Assembly (NCBI GenBank): GCA_020205615.1
Contig: CM035173.1
Location: forward strand, 29,790,293-29,854,292
Direction: 5' to 3'
DNA: 64,000 nucleotides
DNA from: Panax quinquefolius
Taxonomy: Eukaryota > Streptophyta > Magnoliopsida > Apiales > Araliaceae
Shown here: positions 47,929 through 60,707 of the stretch, piece after piece
Position numbering within the stretch: position 1 is the stretch's first letter
Layout: each line of letters begins with the position of its first letter
Made by a program: the position numbers and the translations under genes
Notes under the pieces: generated by a model
Database searches by the model: none
What the model was told of the DNA's origin: nothing
What the model saw: only the letters and a program-made list of their open reading frames with translations

Positions 47929-48879
47929 TGAAAAATTAAAATAGAATTTGGGGACAATTACATTTTATAGTACATAATTACAATAAAAGTGCACTCATTA
48001 AATATTTACACAATTAATATCTTTAAAATTTTATTTTCATTATTTGTACATATTTATACTTCCTTTTATTATGGGATGTGTTTTAATTTTTTGATGACAT
48101 GGCAATTCAGTTTTTTTTAAAAAAAAAATTGAATTCTAGTTATTTTAAGGGATTCGTTTATTTTAAATTTTGCTTTCGGTCATTATGTAGTATCTTTTCT
48201 TTTGGAAACCCTTATTTGGTGTTTTGTTCACTTTCTAAACAAACCCTTGTTCATCTTATTCTCTGTGTTTTTGTCGATTTTTCGGGTAGATTTTTGTGCC
48301 TTTGATTTTTACTTCGTGCTTGTCGTATTTTGCTTTAGATCGTGTTATTCTCAATTTTTTTAGGCTTGTTCCTATTTATCGGTACTACATTTTCTGATTT
48401 CTTTCTTTCTTTTTTCGTGATGGTCTCTACGAGGAAGAGCATGGAGGGAATGGGGGTTAAGAAACCGGATAGGAAGAGGAAAAGAGTTCCAAAAGATTAT
48501 TCTTTAGAGGATTCGAAGTTATCTTTAATAGCGAAGGATAGTTGTCCAAAGTTTTCTAAACAGGGGAGGAGGTTATTGTTGAAATCAGATGTTGATATTA
48601 AGAATATTGGGAGACATTCGAAGAAGAAGGCGAAATCAATGGTGTATATTGATTCTGATTTCGAAGGTTCTGCTGAAAAAGTTGTTAAAGAAGATAAAGC
48701 TGAGGTTCATAGCCGAAAAATGGTTCCACGTCAGAAACATTTGAAGGTTTGTTATTTTTTTTTTTAAATTTTTTTTTTAGTTTTTTTTTTTTTTAGTGTT
48801 TTTATTTTATGCATGGTGGTATTTTGGTTTGTATTGTTGTTTTGTTTGTTGTTCAGTAGTTTTATGGATGTTGAAGTTG

Positions 48880-49800
48880 TTGTTATTATTTAGATTTATA
48901 ATATGGTGGTAACTTGCTATTTTATTTTTTGTTAACAATATTGAAAATATTGGAAACTTTTGATTCCATATTTGTTATCATGTAGTTTATTTCAATAGAA
49001 GATACATATTAATTGTTTTTTGGTTACCTTCATTATATGTTTGAAACCGATTTTTGTAATAGTTGGTAAAATGTTTTAGAGTTTGTGTTATTAAAAGCGA
49101 TCTTTCATTATAGTTTTTGTTGTTTTAAGGATTGTTTAAATTGTTCTTGTTTTAATAAATATTTTCATTCTTTTTGAGTATTAGATAATATTAGATATTT
49201 TTTGGTGTCAACATTAAATTATTGTTATTATTTAGATTTATAATATCTTTGGTAACTAGCTATTTGTTTTTTATTTACCAATAGTGAAATGATTGGAAGC
49301 TACTTTATCATTCTTGTTCAAATGTATTTTATTTCAATATAAGTAACCTGATAATTGTTAGTTGGTTACCTTATTCTATATGTTTGGAAACTAATTTGTG
49401 TAATTTTTGTTAATATGTATAATGTTTCATTAGAGTTTGTGTTGTTTTAAGGATTGTTCAAATTCTTCTTGTTTAAATCACTGTTTTCATTATATTTGAG
49501 TATCAGATACTTTTAGATTTAGTTTTGGTTAATACATTACATTATTGTTATTATTTAGATTTATATTATGCAGGTATCTTGTTATTTTATTTTTTGTTGC
49601 CAACATGGTAATGATTTGAAACTGTTGATATCATACTTGTTAACATGTCTTTTATTCCAATAGTCTTGGAGATTGATGATTGTTTATGATTTTTATTTAA
49701 AAATTATAATTATTTTTGATTATGATCAATTCTCTGAAATTATTTTGTTTATCATTGATATTGCTCATTTAACAGTCTTTGATTTAAAGTTTTAATGTAG
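48880..49800 (+). repeat. ~330-bp degenerate tandem repeat in ULP1 intron 1
   Basis: Units start with 'TTGTTATTATTTAGATTTAT' at 48880, 49222 and 49545 (spacing 342 and 323), and each also contains 'TTGGTTACCTT' and 'TTTTAAGGATTGTT'. The last unit is partial. Confidence 0.78.
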
Positions 49801-51224
49801 TTTTTAATTTGGTTAATGTGTTTTTAATGTAAGTTTATGCATTTTCAGATTTGGGATCTATTCTACGAGGAGGCGTAATCGAAATTTTTTCAACAAAAAT
49901 TATATATTGGTGTGATATGGAGGTACAAGTATTATCAAGAACAAATTGTCTCGAGTCTGATTGAATAAGTTTAAGTTGACATGTTTTGGTAAATTTTTAG
50001 AGTTTGGACAACCACAAATGTTTTCCCAGATTATTCATCGAGGCCTTGATCGGGAAGTTTATCAAAGGGATGATGGGGAGTTGTGGTTTTTGTTTGGTGA
50101 GAGAAGGGTTAGGTTTGGATTGCCCGAATTTTGCTTGATTTCTGGTTTGAATTGGCAAGAAAATGAAAATATTGATAGTTTTAAGGGGATTCAAAATCAG
50201 TTGGTGGAGAAGTTTTTTGGTGATGAGGTTGTCACCCGATTCTACTATTAGCAAGATATATAGGGCGTTGTTTTTGATGATGATGATGAAGCGATTAGGA
50301 TGTCTATTATTTTATTGGTTTTTATTTCATTATAGCTTAGTTTAACAATTATATTGATGAAACTTTGTTCAACTTTTTGTCTTATGGGGATATTGAAAGT
50401 TATCCATGGGGTAAATTTGCATTTCAACGGAGACAAAAGAATTCTTTATCCATTGCGATCGAGGGTCATATGAGGAAGGATAAGCACGCGGTGGGGTGAT
50501 TTACAATTTTTATAGGGATGGTCATTGTAAATCTTACAAACTTAATGGATTGCCTTATGTGTTTTCAAGTTTTTTGTTTGAAACAATACCTACTTTGAAA
50601 GTCGAGAGGATTTTGTGTTGATGACCATCTTTGCGAGTTGAGATTATTTAGATGGAGGGAGTTAGGAAAGCCTCCCAAAATGAGAAATTGAATGACCTTA
50701 TTTTGGATCCGGTCGGGGTATGTTGGTTTCAGTTTGCTTTATATTTGGTTTCCATTTATATTTTATATTGGTTTTGTTAAAAAAAAAATTTTTGTATTGT
50801 TTTGCTTATGTTTTATATTTAATCTTTTTGACATGGTATATTTGTTGTTATTATTATTTTTTTTAGGTTGATCGTTCGAATATATTGTTCTACGGTTGAT
50901 GAAAAGGTTCGATTGGGGTTAGGGATTTCCATTTTTTAATGGAAATGATATTGCGAGCAAAATTTCTTATGTTAAAGTTGACTCATCAAGGAAGTTTAAT
51001 GATATTGGGTTTTCTATTTCTGATGTGGAAGAAGTTATTGATAAACGGGTAAAACCTTTAGAAGGTAAGATGATGGAGATGAAAAAAGATATTGAGAATT
51101 TGGGTGTTGAGTTAAAAGACCAACTGAAAGTGTTTCAAATGCAGATTTGCATGGATATAAAAAAGATGATTAGAAAGTTGGTCAATGGTCAGTCTAGTTA
51201 TAGCAAACATAAAAATGTTTCTTT

Positions 51225-51231
51225 TGTTGAA

Positions 51232-51298
<67 letters not shown>

Positions 51299-51420
51299 GT
51301 GATGGTGATGGTGATGGTGATGGTGATGGTGATGGTGGTGATGATGATGGTGTTGCTGATAATGATGATGTTGATGATGCTGATGGTTCTGCTGCTGCTG
51401 ATGATGATGATGATGAGTTG
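51225..51420 (+). repeat. (GAT)n / (GGTGAT)n microsatellite encoding poly-Asp
   Basis: A run of ~23 GAT codons (51229-51297) is followed by six GGTGAT units and mixed GAT/GCT codons. In the ULP1-like frame (51025-51495) it encodes an acidic Asp/Gly tract directly after a heptad-like segment ('VIDKRVKPLEGKMMEMKKDI'). Frames on the other strand reading poly-Ser or poly-Met are artefacts. Confidence 0.92.
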
Positions 51421-54289
51421 GGTGAGAACGTTGATGTTGGTAATATTAAAGGGAGTGTTGATCCTCCTGTTAGTGGTGTTGTTGGAAATCGATGAGGAAG
51501 AGGATGAGGAAGAGGATGCAGGTTTACATTTATTTTAGTTTTTTTTTTTTTCATGCTTATTAAGTAAATGCTTACTTTTTTTTTTTTTATTATGATTCAA
51601 AGCAAGAATGTTGGTTTAAATTCTTACGGGAAAGAGAGATAGTTGTTTATACTCTAGAGGGGTTAAAATTCATGTTGACGATGAAAAGGTTAATCATTTT
51701 TTAAAAATGTTATTTTTTTAATCTGTTATATTTATAAACCGTTTTTTTTAATAAATTTGAGAAGATGGATGATGTTCTAGCTTTGATATTTTAAGTCGAT
51801 CTAGTGGAAAGAAAATTGTTTTTTTACCCCATTGAGGTTTGTTATTATTTTTATCAAATTTTAATTAATTTGTTGTATTAGTTAGTTTGCTATAGTGTTT
51901 ATGTTTGTATTGATCAAAAGTTTTGTATTTTTAACTTGATATTGACCTTGTTTTTTGTGTCATGTATTGTAAAACATTACAGGGTAATAAATTCGAAGGA
52001 TCAGACATTTCTATACTTGATGAGCTGGTGTTTATAACTCAGGATTTAATTCAATGTTTTGAAGTTGAAAAATCTGCTGCAAAGACCAATTAAGCGAGCT
52101 GTTTACATGCAGTTCTTGAAAAGAGTCTTTATTTTGAAGAGTCCTTTTACTTCAAAGTTTGGTTCATTGGTTCTACCTCTTCGAGATGTGGATGTTAAAT
52201 CCATTACCCCATTTCTGTCGGCATTTCCGAGATATCAGATGTGTATTCCTTCAAAAGATGAAGATGTTCTTTTTGAGCAGTGGTTTAAGATTGGATTAAA
52301 TAACCGGAAAAGGTATGTATATTGGAGTATAATATATTTTCATTATGTTTTTAGTAGGATATAAAATAATTTTCTTGGTTTTTGCATTGTATTCTTGTTT
52401 TGAAGGATTGAAAAGTTTAGAGTATGTATGAATGACAAAATTGAGCCTTCATTCAGATTTGGAGTGCATGCTGATAGCTTCAAAAATGTGGTTTCTGAAG
52501 CTTAAGACCCGGGCCAGATTGGCTTGATGATGATGTGAGTTTTTTTTACCTTTGAATACATGTTTGTTAGTTTTGGTCACCTTATTGAATTATATTGGTA
52601 ACTATTTGAATATTTATTGAAAACTATTATGTTACATTATTATTTTATTTTCCTTTGTTTAACTCTCGATTGTTATTTTGTTTTTAATTTTGTTCAACAC
52701 ATCAACATATGTTTGTATTACATTAAGTAAAGTGGCTAAGCACTCAAACAAATTCAAATAAGGGTTACAACAACTGATTGTTGGTTCCATATCAAGTTGA
52801 CCAATTTATTTGGGAAATATTGTAATAGAAATTGTGATAAGAATCTGTTGTTGGACTCTGGTGATATAGCTGAGTACATTCACGGGTATCTTATGGAAGT
52901 CAACACACCCTGGGTTAACATCGATTTTGTTATGTTTCCCATTCATATGTCAGCTCCTGGTCATTGGTTCTTGCTTGTGTTTGACGTGCATCGCAGAGTA
53001 TTTGTGGTTTATAATTCTCTTCAACAGGATAGGAATGTTATGTGCACAAATATTATGGATGTGTGCGAGCCGTACATCTTTATTCTCCCCATAATTTTGT
53101 CTAGTTGCGGGTTTTGGAAGAATAGAAATGATATTGATTTCAATAGTGTTCCATATCTCAACAAAGGAGAACATGATATCATCATTGAGCTAGAATTTGC
53201 GGAGGGTATTAGGAACAAATTGAAGGTAAGTTTCAATTACTTATATTTGTTCGATTTTGTATATATAATGAAGTCTTTTTTGATTTGTGTTATATATTTA
53301 TTATTTTTTCAAATGATTATTGGGAATGTTTACCATTTGTTTTGCGGCATTTCATTCATCGGATGATATCTGAAATGCCAAACCATTTCCGATACTTCAA
53401 TCTGGTAGGAAGCTATGTGTCAACTTGTTTAATCATGCAAGGAACAAACATTTAGTTGGATATGAATCGACTCAAAATATCCGGGAAGATTAGCTCTTCA
53501 AGACTAGTATGATTATGAATAGTATGATTATGAATCTTGATATGGTTATTGGTTGTGGAAATTCGTTGTAATTATTACGATTTGGCGTGGTTATTTGTTG
53601 TGGAATGTTTTGTAATTATTATGATGGTTGAATGATGTATTAATTTTTACTAGTGGAAGTATGAGTATGTTTTGTTGGCTCACATTGTTGTTTTTGTTTT
53701 TTATTTAATTTTGTACTTATTCTTTATTAACATTTTTATTTATCGTCATGCAGTTGGTTTCTAAATGTTGATATGATGTTATCTATTTGATATTGTTATC
53801 TTATTGAATTGGTATTGGTATCCAATTATTATGGATAATATATTGTAAAAAAACATTAAAAAATGTAATGTTTTACATGTAATGTTTTATTATTCAAACC
53901 AATGACAATGAGATATAGTATTTGTTGACCCATATAAATTTATTTTTTGTTAGCATTTCTAATGTTTTATAAAGTGAGTTTACATTTGCAAAAAACAACA
54001 TTTAAGCGTGGCGGCTATTAAACATGTAAAGAGAGTTTCCATTTATCGTAATCATGTGTACAAAGGTTAGGTGGGTTCAAAACCAAACAAGTAAATGACA
54101 ACAATGATGTGGAAGTGGAGGAAAAAGCTAAATGAAACCTAATCAATGTTTCACTTACAGACTTGAATAGTAAAATAGAGACCTAAGTTGGTCTACTTCC
54201 CCAACAACCAAAAAATGAATAGAATTGAATATGTGTCAAAGAAAATGTTTAGGGAATTAGTATGGATAATTATTTTATGTAATTTTATT

Positions 54290-54960
54290 TTTTTAACATG
54301 AGTACAGTTGGTAGCCAACATTTCATTTACTGAGTAACTATTTTAGTTTTAAATAGTAACAAAATATACATAAATATGTCGAAGAACATTTTATTTTATT
54401 TGTAATTAGAACTACTTGTTTTTTAAAGATATTAATTAGAATAAAAACATTTTAAAAAGGGTAATCGGTCATAACAGAAACTATATCACATTTTACACTA
54501 TTTTTTATGTTTTTTTTCATTTGTTATGGTAGTGATGGTTCACTAACAACATATATTGTTTATAATAATCAGTATTTGAGGTTTATGAAACATTTATATT
54601 AATTTAAAAATACTCTATTAATTAATTTTAGTAATTTTATAGTTTTTTAACATGGTACGGTTAGTATCCAAAATTTCATTTACAGGTATCTATTTTAGTT
54701 TTAGATAGTAACCAAATAGTACTTTTATAGTTTTTTAACATGGTACAGATAGTAGCCATAATTTCATTTACAGGTATCTATTATAATAAACAGTTTTTTG
54801 TGGTTTACCAAATAGTTATATTAATTAAAATTAATCTATTAATTTAATTGTTGGTACTTGCAAATTTTTTTCATTTTACACTTGGTATCCAAAATTGCAT
54901 TTACAGGTAACAGTTGTAGTTTTAGGTAGTAAATAAAATATACATCAATAATTATAATAT
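54290..54960. repeat. Dispersed short repeats between the two MULE genes
   Basis: Three to four imperfect copies of 'TTTTTAACATGGTAC...GTAGCCA..ATTTCATTTACAGGTA' begin near 54292, 54645, 54733 and 54880. They occupy the 1.6-kb convergent intergenic gap (53480-55050), which has no other feature. Confidence 0.65.
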
Positions 54961-55099
54961 ACATTTGTTGATTTTAAGATATAATTACTTATTGTTAAAA
55001 AGAAATTAATGAAAAATAAACATATTTCAATATTGTGCAATATAAATTTTTATTTATTTAATCAATAAAATGATTACAATATGAATGTATATTGAAAGC

Positions 55100-57966
55100 G
55101 ACCTCGATAATCATCAATGAGTCTGCATTACAAATTTTTTGGTTAAAATGAAATATATTACAACGTTTTTGGCTCCAAAATTTGTGGATTATTACATGTT
55201 TTTTTGTTGTGTCCTTTTTGTTTGCATCGTCTGCATTTATTCTGAATGGTATTTTCAGACACATGCTTGTACCTTCCAATCTTTGGTCGTCCAGCTGGTC
55301 TTCTTGTATTTGGTGGTTTGACACATATGTTTTTAATCTCGTCTGGAACATTCCAATTCTCTTTGTCCGTCGATGGCATGATGGTGAATTTGAATATGTG
55401 TCCATCAAAGTTTTTTGAATAGTATTTTGAGCAAAAATCATAACATTTCATATCCGTTTGCTTAATAACAATGATGAGAGCGTGAAAGAGCAAGGCATTT
55501 CATGGTATTGAAATTTACGGCGTGTATATGTATGTCTTTTTTCCCATATCCACGATAAATTGCTTGGTGACATCATAAATAGTAAAAATCACTAGATGTC
55601 GATGTCTCGACCTACTGACAAATTTTAATAGTTTAGTTAGTATGTATAATAATTATTTTTTTTTAAAAAATATATAGAATAATTAAAGTTATATGTATTG
55701 TTAGTAACTTTTACGGTTTATTTTGGTAACCAATAATTCATATCGTGGTTTCATATAATTGTTAATGATATTTTTTTCCAAAATGTGCGATAACAATTTA
55801 TGGGCTTTATAAATTGACCTTAAGTTTCTTTGACTTCGTTGATATTATCTTGCAATCTTCTCTCAATTTGTCGTGGATAGATTTGTGAATGTTGATATTC
55901 TTGTTGTTTGTTTGTGAAATACCACCTTTGAACCATACAACGTAGGCATTCAATCATCGACCTTATTGGAAGATCTCTAATTCCCTTGATTGCATGGTTA
56001 ATAGACTCGGTGATTGTTTGAAATCATTGTTGAATACACTTTACGATTCCATGCGACCTCGTGCACTTTTCTAAACTTAACTTCTTCCTCCGATATGTTC
56101 TTATTCTATTATCAATTGCATCAAGTTCAACCGTATGTATGTTGAATTCTTACATAGTGTAAGCCCTACAATCTGCGTTGTATGCTTTTTTTATATCTTC
56201 TCCTTTCTTTTTGAATCTGTTTTTAATATTTTTCAGAATATGGTAGGTGCATGAACCGTGCATGACATCAGGGAACACACAGTTAAGTCCCTTTATAATT
56301 GCTTCATGTCTGTCTGAAACGATGCAATGTCCTTCTCTAACACCACAAGCATTTCTCAAATTGATGAAAAACCATCTCCATGATGATTCATTTTCACTGT
56401 CAACAACTGCAAAAGCAATCGGTATGATGTTCCTGTTTGCATCTTGCGTGCTTCTTGTATGAAGCGATGTACCCCGTGGTTTGATTGTATGAATGTCCCA
56501 TCAACTACAATGATTGGGAAACAATGTTGCCATGCTTGATGGATGCTCTTATGCGAAGAAGAGATATTTGAAGCGACCATTTTTTCCAACTCCAATGATG
56601 TGATGGATCACGAAATGAATTTTAAAGTAAGGTTAATGTAATTATATGCAATAATTATTGTCGGTTGTAGATATGATTACTATGTGTATTACTTTTGCTT
56701 TATAATAACTTATATTTTTATGTCTTTATAGTGTTTAGATGGTATCTAAAATGATGTTTAATAGTTTCAATTCATGTATATATTTGTTTTCTGCAAAAAT
56801 CAGATTTAGTTTTATTCAATTAAAATAGGTAGTAGCCATATATGTATTTGTAAGTGTCTAAACTTCTTACTTTGAGTAACCAAAATAGCTGAAACATTTA
56901 ATAAATAGTTTGCAATTGCTACCTGGATTAGTTTTTTGCAACATATGCAACCAAGAAGGGATCAGAGTGTAGTCGTGTGGATTTCCTCTTACTTTTTGCA
57001 TTGCTTTTCCTTTGATCTCCATGCTTTTGGTAGGAGATGGACACGTTATACTCAATCATCGTCATCATGTCTTCCACATATGCATTGGTGTGTAAATTTT
57101 CTTGAAGTTAGTTAGTTTATGCTTAATGCACTCACTAACCATCTCACCTGCTTGCTTGTGCATGATCTCTCAAGCAATATGTTTGACGAACAAGTGTGTA
57201 CATCATTAAATTCTCTTACCTTGAACATAGTTGTTTTTGAAACTTTGATGCTCTTAGTTTCCACTTGCAATTTCCATTGTCTAGGCATACGAACAAAATC
57301 TCGACCACTTGTTCTTTCAACCTTGTGTTGTGCTGTTTACTTTATGGAATGTAACCTTATTGCTTGTGAAAGGATTTTCTTGTTTATGTAAGTTTGATGT
57401 ATTTTGACTTCAAACTTATTTGGATCTGAAATGACCTCATCACATTGTCTTTGCGATGTTTGATATATTACGGTTTCGACCTTACATTTGTCAATTACTT
57501 TAATTGCCAGCTGCTCAACATATTGTGATTCATTTTGGTCTTCTTGTGTTGCCAAAGAAACAAATTCAGAATTCCACTGTGTCAATCTCATTGGCGTTTC
57601 TGCTTGAACTATATATTCTTCTTCATTTATCACGTTACGTAAGCTTGTAGTCCCTCCAATGATGTGTTCATAATCTATAATTAGTGGAAATTTGACATGA
57701 TCATCTGATCTTCTACAGACTTCCATATAGAATCTTAAGGTTGCTTCATTTGTCACCTTGATTGGAGGAATGTTGCTCTTCATCTGAAATTTGATTGCCA
57801 ATTTCGTTGTCCTGTAGTCTAGATTTAATGTCGTACATATCATGTTGTGCATTTCTGTGAATGAACAATTTGAAGGGGCTAGTAGGCCGGTAACTTCGAA
57901 ATTTTGATATTGGCTACTATCGGTCCACGTTCCGTTGAAGTAAACTACAATTGGAAGCATTTCCAT
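55100..57966 (-). pseudogene. MuDR-type MULE transposase
   Basis: Read on the minus strand from 57966 (MEMLPIVVYFNGTW): an N-terminal PB1-like/MuDR region to ~57440 ('PIKVTNEATLRFYMEV'), a MuDR DNA-binding part ('DFVRMPRQWKLQVE', 'VHTCSSNILLE', ~57340-57140) after a stop, and 'HDYTLIPSWLHMLQKTNPGS' at ~56980-56925. The MULE transposase core spans 56595-56150, with the first catalytic Asp in 'IIVVDGTF' and the second in 'CIVSDRHEAIIKG', then 'SCTYHILKNIKNRFKKKG'. A SWIM zinc-finger remnant ('FQYHEMPCS', ~55505) and a terminal zinc knuckle ('KCRRCKQKGHNKKTC', ~55220-55175) after 'RRPAGRPK' complete it. Frameshifts and stops separate these parts, so it is not active. Confidence 0.85.
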
Positions 57967-58199
57967 GGTCTGAATACTGAAACAGTAACATTCACACAAT
58001 AATGTAATTAGTATCCAAATCTTTATATGAATGTTTCCAAATATTTGTATGCGTAATGAATTATGAATGTTACTATTTCTCAAACTATTTTGTAACTTAT
58101 ATAATTCATATACACTATTAAGATACTAAAGCAACTTTATTAAGTAACCAAAGTAGACGTATTTAGTATCAATTATTATGCATCAGACTGCTTTCAGTT

Positions 58200-59830
58200 T
58201 GTTTATAAACAAATCACAATTTAAAATGCCCTTAAGATGAAATACTATATATTAAACACTAAAAAAAAGTAATCCAAATATTTATATGAAGGTTGCCAAA
58301 TTTTGATATAAATGCTTACAAATTATGCATTTGTAACAAATAGTATTCGATTACCGAAATTAAAAAAACTATTTTATTGGTTACCAAATTAACATTATTC
58401 ATAAACGAAGAGATACGTTATTTGTATATACATTATTGTGAAGTAATGTTTTCATTCATTCCATATCCAAAACACAAATTATAATGTCCCTGAAAATGTA
58501 ATACCAAATATTAAACACTAAAAACAAGAAATCCAAACATTTTTATATGAATGTGGCCAAATTGTTGTATAAATGACTCCAAAATTGGCATTTGTAACCA
58601 ATAGTATTTGGCTACTGAAATTACAAAAGTTATTTACTCGGTTACCAATTTAACATTATTCAAGAACAAAATATAGGTTATTAGTATATTTATAATCAGA
58701 AAAGTAATGTTTTCATTGCTTCCATATCCAAAACACAAATTATAATGTGCCTGAAAATGAAATACCAAATATTAAACACTAAAAACAAGGAATCTAAATA
58801 TTTTTATATGAATCTGGCCAAATTGTTATACAAATGACTCCAAAATTGGCATTTGTAACCAATAGTATTTGGCTACTGAAATTATAAAATTTATTTACTC
58901 GGTTACCAATTTAACATTAGTTAGTAACCAAAATATAGGTTATTAGTATATTTGTAACTGTAAAGTAATGTTTTCATTGCTTCCATATCCAAAACACAAA
59001 TTATAATGTGCCTGAAAATGAAATAACAAATATTAAACACTAAAAACAAGGAATCTAAATATTTTTATATGAATGTGGCCAAATTGTAATACAAATGACT
59101 CCAAAATTGGCATTTGTAACCAATAGTTTTAAGCACTTTGAAATTAAAAAAAACTATTTAATTGGTTACCAAACTAACATTATTCATGTAAAAATATAAG
59201 TTATTGGTTTCTTTTGTAATGTAAAGTAATGTTTTCATTACTTCCATATCCAAAACACAAATTATAATGTCCTTGAAAATGAAATACCAAATATTAATCA
59301 CTAAAAACAAGGAATCTAAATATTTTTATATGAATGTGGCCAAATTGTTATACAAATGACTCCAAAATTGGCATTTGTAACCATAGTATTTTATATCTTG
59401 ATATTACAAAAGTTATCTACTAGGTTACCAATTTAACATTATTCATAACCAAATTATAAGTTATTGGTATTTTTATTCTTTGTAAATTAATGTTTTAATT
59501 ACTTCCACGAGCAAAACACACAAATTATAATGTCCCTCAAAATGAAATAATAAATATTAAACACTAAAAACAAGGAATCCAAATATTTATAATAATGTTT
59601 CCAAAGTTTTATATAAATGTTTTCAAAATTGGCATTTATAACCAATAGTATTTGGCTTCTGAAATTACAAAAAACTATTTAATTGGTTACCAAACTAACA
59701 TTATTCAGTAACCAAATTATAAGATATTGGTATCTTTTTATTGTAAATTAATGTTTTCATTGCTTCCATATCCAAAACACAAATTATAATGTCGTATATT
59801 TTGAACACTTAAAACAAGGTAAACAAATCT
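58200..59830. repeat. 261-bp tandem array, about six copies
   Basis: The landmark 'TCCATATCCAAAACACAAAT' starts at 58460, 58721, 58982, 59243, 59504 (variant 'TCCACGAGCAAAACAC') and 59765, a constant step of 261 bp. A more diverged partial unit precedes it from ~58200. Each unit also has 'CAAATATTAAACACTAAAAA', 'CCAAAATTGGCATTTGTAAC' and 'TTGGTTACCAA'. The array lies upstream of the transposase gene, between it and the presumed right end of the MULE. Confidence 0.92.
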
Positions 59831-60290
59831 TCATATGAATGTCCCCAAAACTTTGTATGCGTATCAAAATTGTAGTGAACAACAAATATTTTTTGTTATA
59901 AATATTTCCCACGAAGTTGAATTAAGTAGGTAACAAAACATGATTTCAATTTATATATATTAACCGATTAAATACCTTTGTATTCGATATCCAGATTCGG
60001 TTTTCAATCTTTGTTTATATATCTTCTTTCGATTTGAAACCTCTCGATCGGTTTTTGTGCATATCGATTTACGATACTCTGTTTTCGCTTTTAGTGCTTT
60101 CAATTAGGATTCTTACATATGAATGCTTACATTTCTTATCGATTGATCTTATCTTGAAGATGATCAATTAGTTGAAGATGATGATTATCTGTAGAAGCTT
60201 TGGGTTTGATGCGAAATGGAGCATTCGTTTTTTTTTGATTTTGGTGTTTTTTTTAGTATGGCCCGTGAATAGTGGAGTAGTTTTCCTTAA

Positions 60291-60665
60291 TTTATGCCAT
60301 AACAATTTTTTATTCTAAATATGATCAATTTAACTATAAAAAGTAATAAAGTTGGACAGAGGAAGTATTATTTATCCTAATTTGTATTTTAAAAAAAAAT
60401 TAAGATCATTATAAGAACTTCAATTTAGACCATCTTTTTTTTTGTGTGTTTAATGCGAAAAAATGGTTTCAACTATAATATCCTCTGAATTTGTAATTTG
60501 AGGGTATCATAGACCTCTAGTTTAGGACAACTACCAATCTATCTGTGAAGCATCATTTCCATTTAGACATTACAACAGAAAATAATATTTTCACATAAAA
60601 ATCGTCACTATAATAACACTTTTCATGTGAAAATATCAAAAAATATCGTAAAAATATCAATTTCC

Positions 60666-60707
<42 letters not shown>

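Larger units (their letters stand above)
48420..53480 (+). pseudogene. MULE-borne ULP1-like (C48) protease gene
   Basis: This is related to SUMO-specific cysteine proteases. Exon 1 is 48420-48746: a basic, nuclear-type N-terminus ('KKPDRKRKRVPKDYSL', 'HSKKKAKS'). After an intron full of repeats comes a DUF1985-like domain (49961-50690: 'KLTCFGKFLEF', 'FGERRVRFGLPEFCLISGL', then shifted frames with 'SYPWGKFAF'). A coiled-coil and poly-Asp segment follows (51025-51495). A pre-protease part is at 52059-52520 ('RVFILKSPFTSKFG'), and the peptidase domain at 52797-53366 ('HGYLMEVNTPWVNIDFVMFP', 'GHWFLLVFDVHRRVFVVYN'). The catalytic His is present; the Asp position reads Asn ('VYNSL'), and the Cys box is lost to a Tyr codon and frameshift near 53314. 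Multiple stops: a pseudogene. Confidence 0.82.
47950..60290. mobile_element. Mutator-like element with ULP1 and transposase genes
   Basis: Two convergent degenerate genes, a ULP1-like protease (plus, 48420-53480) and a MuDR transposase (minus, 57966-55100), lie in one ~12-kb AT-rich block. The same pair is known from KAONASHI-type MULEs in Arabidopsis and ULP-carrying MULEs of other plants. Repeats occupy the subterminal parts (48880-49800, 54290-54960, 58200-59830). Borders are approximate: a left 'GGGGACAATTACATTTTATA' (from 47951) and a right 'GGAAAACTACTCCACTATTC' read on the minus strand (~60287) resemble MULE ends, but they are not clear inverted repeats of each other and I found no 9-bp duplication. 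It may be a non-TIR MULE. Confidence 0.75.

Noticed and set aside
51185..51554. Poly-Met and poly-Ser ORFs
   Set aside because: They are other frames of the GAT microsatellite.
47950..60290. Two unrelated host genes (SUMO protease and a FAR1/MuDR-derived transcription factor)
   Set aside because: Both are full of stops, lie in a repeat-filled block and form a known MULE gene pair, so domesticated host genes are unlikely at this locus.
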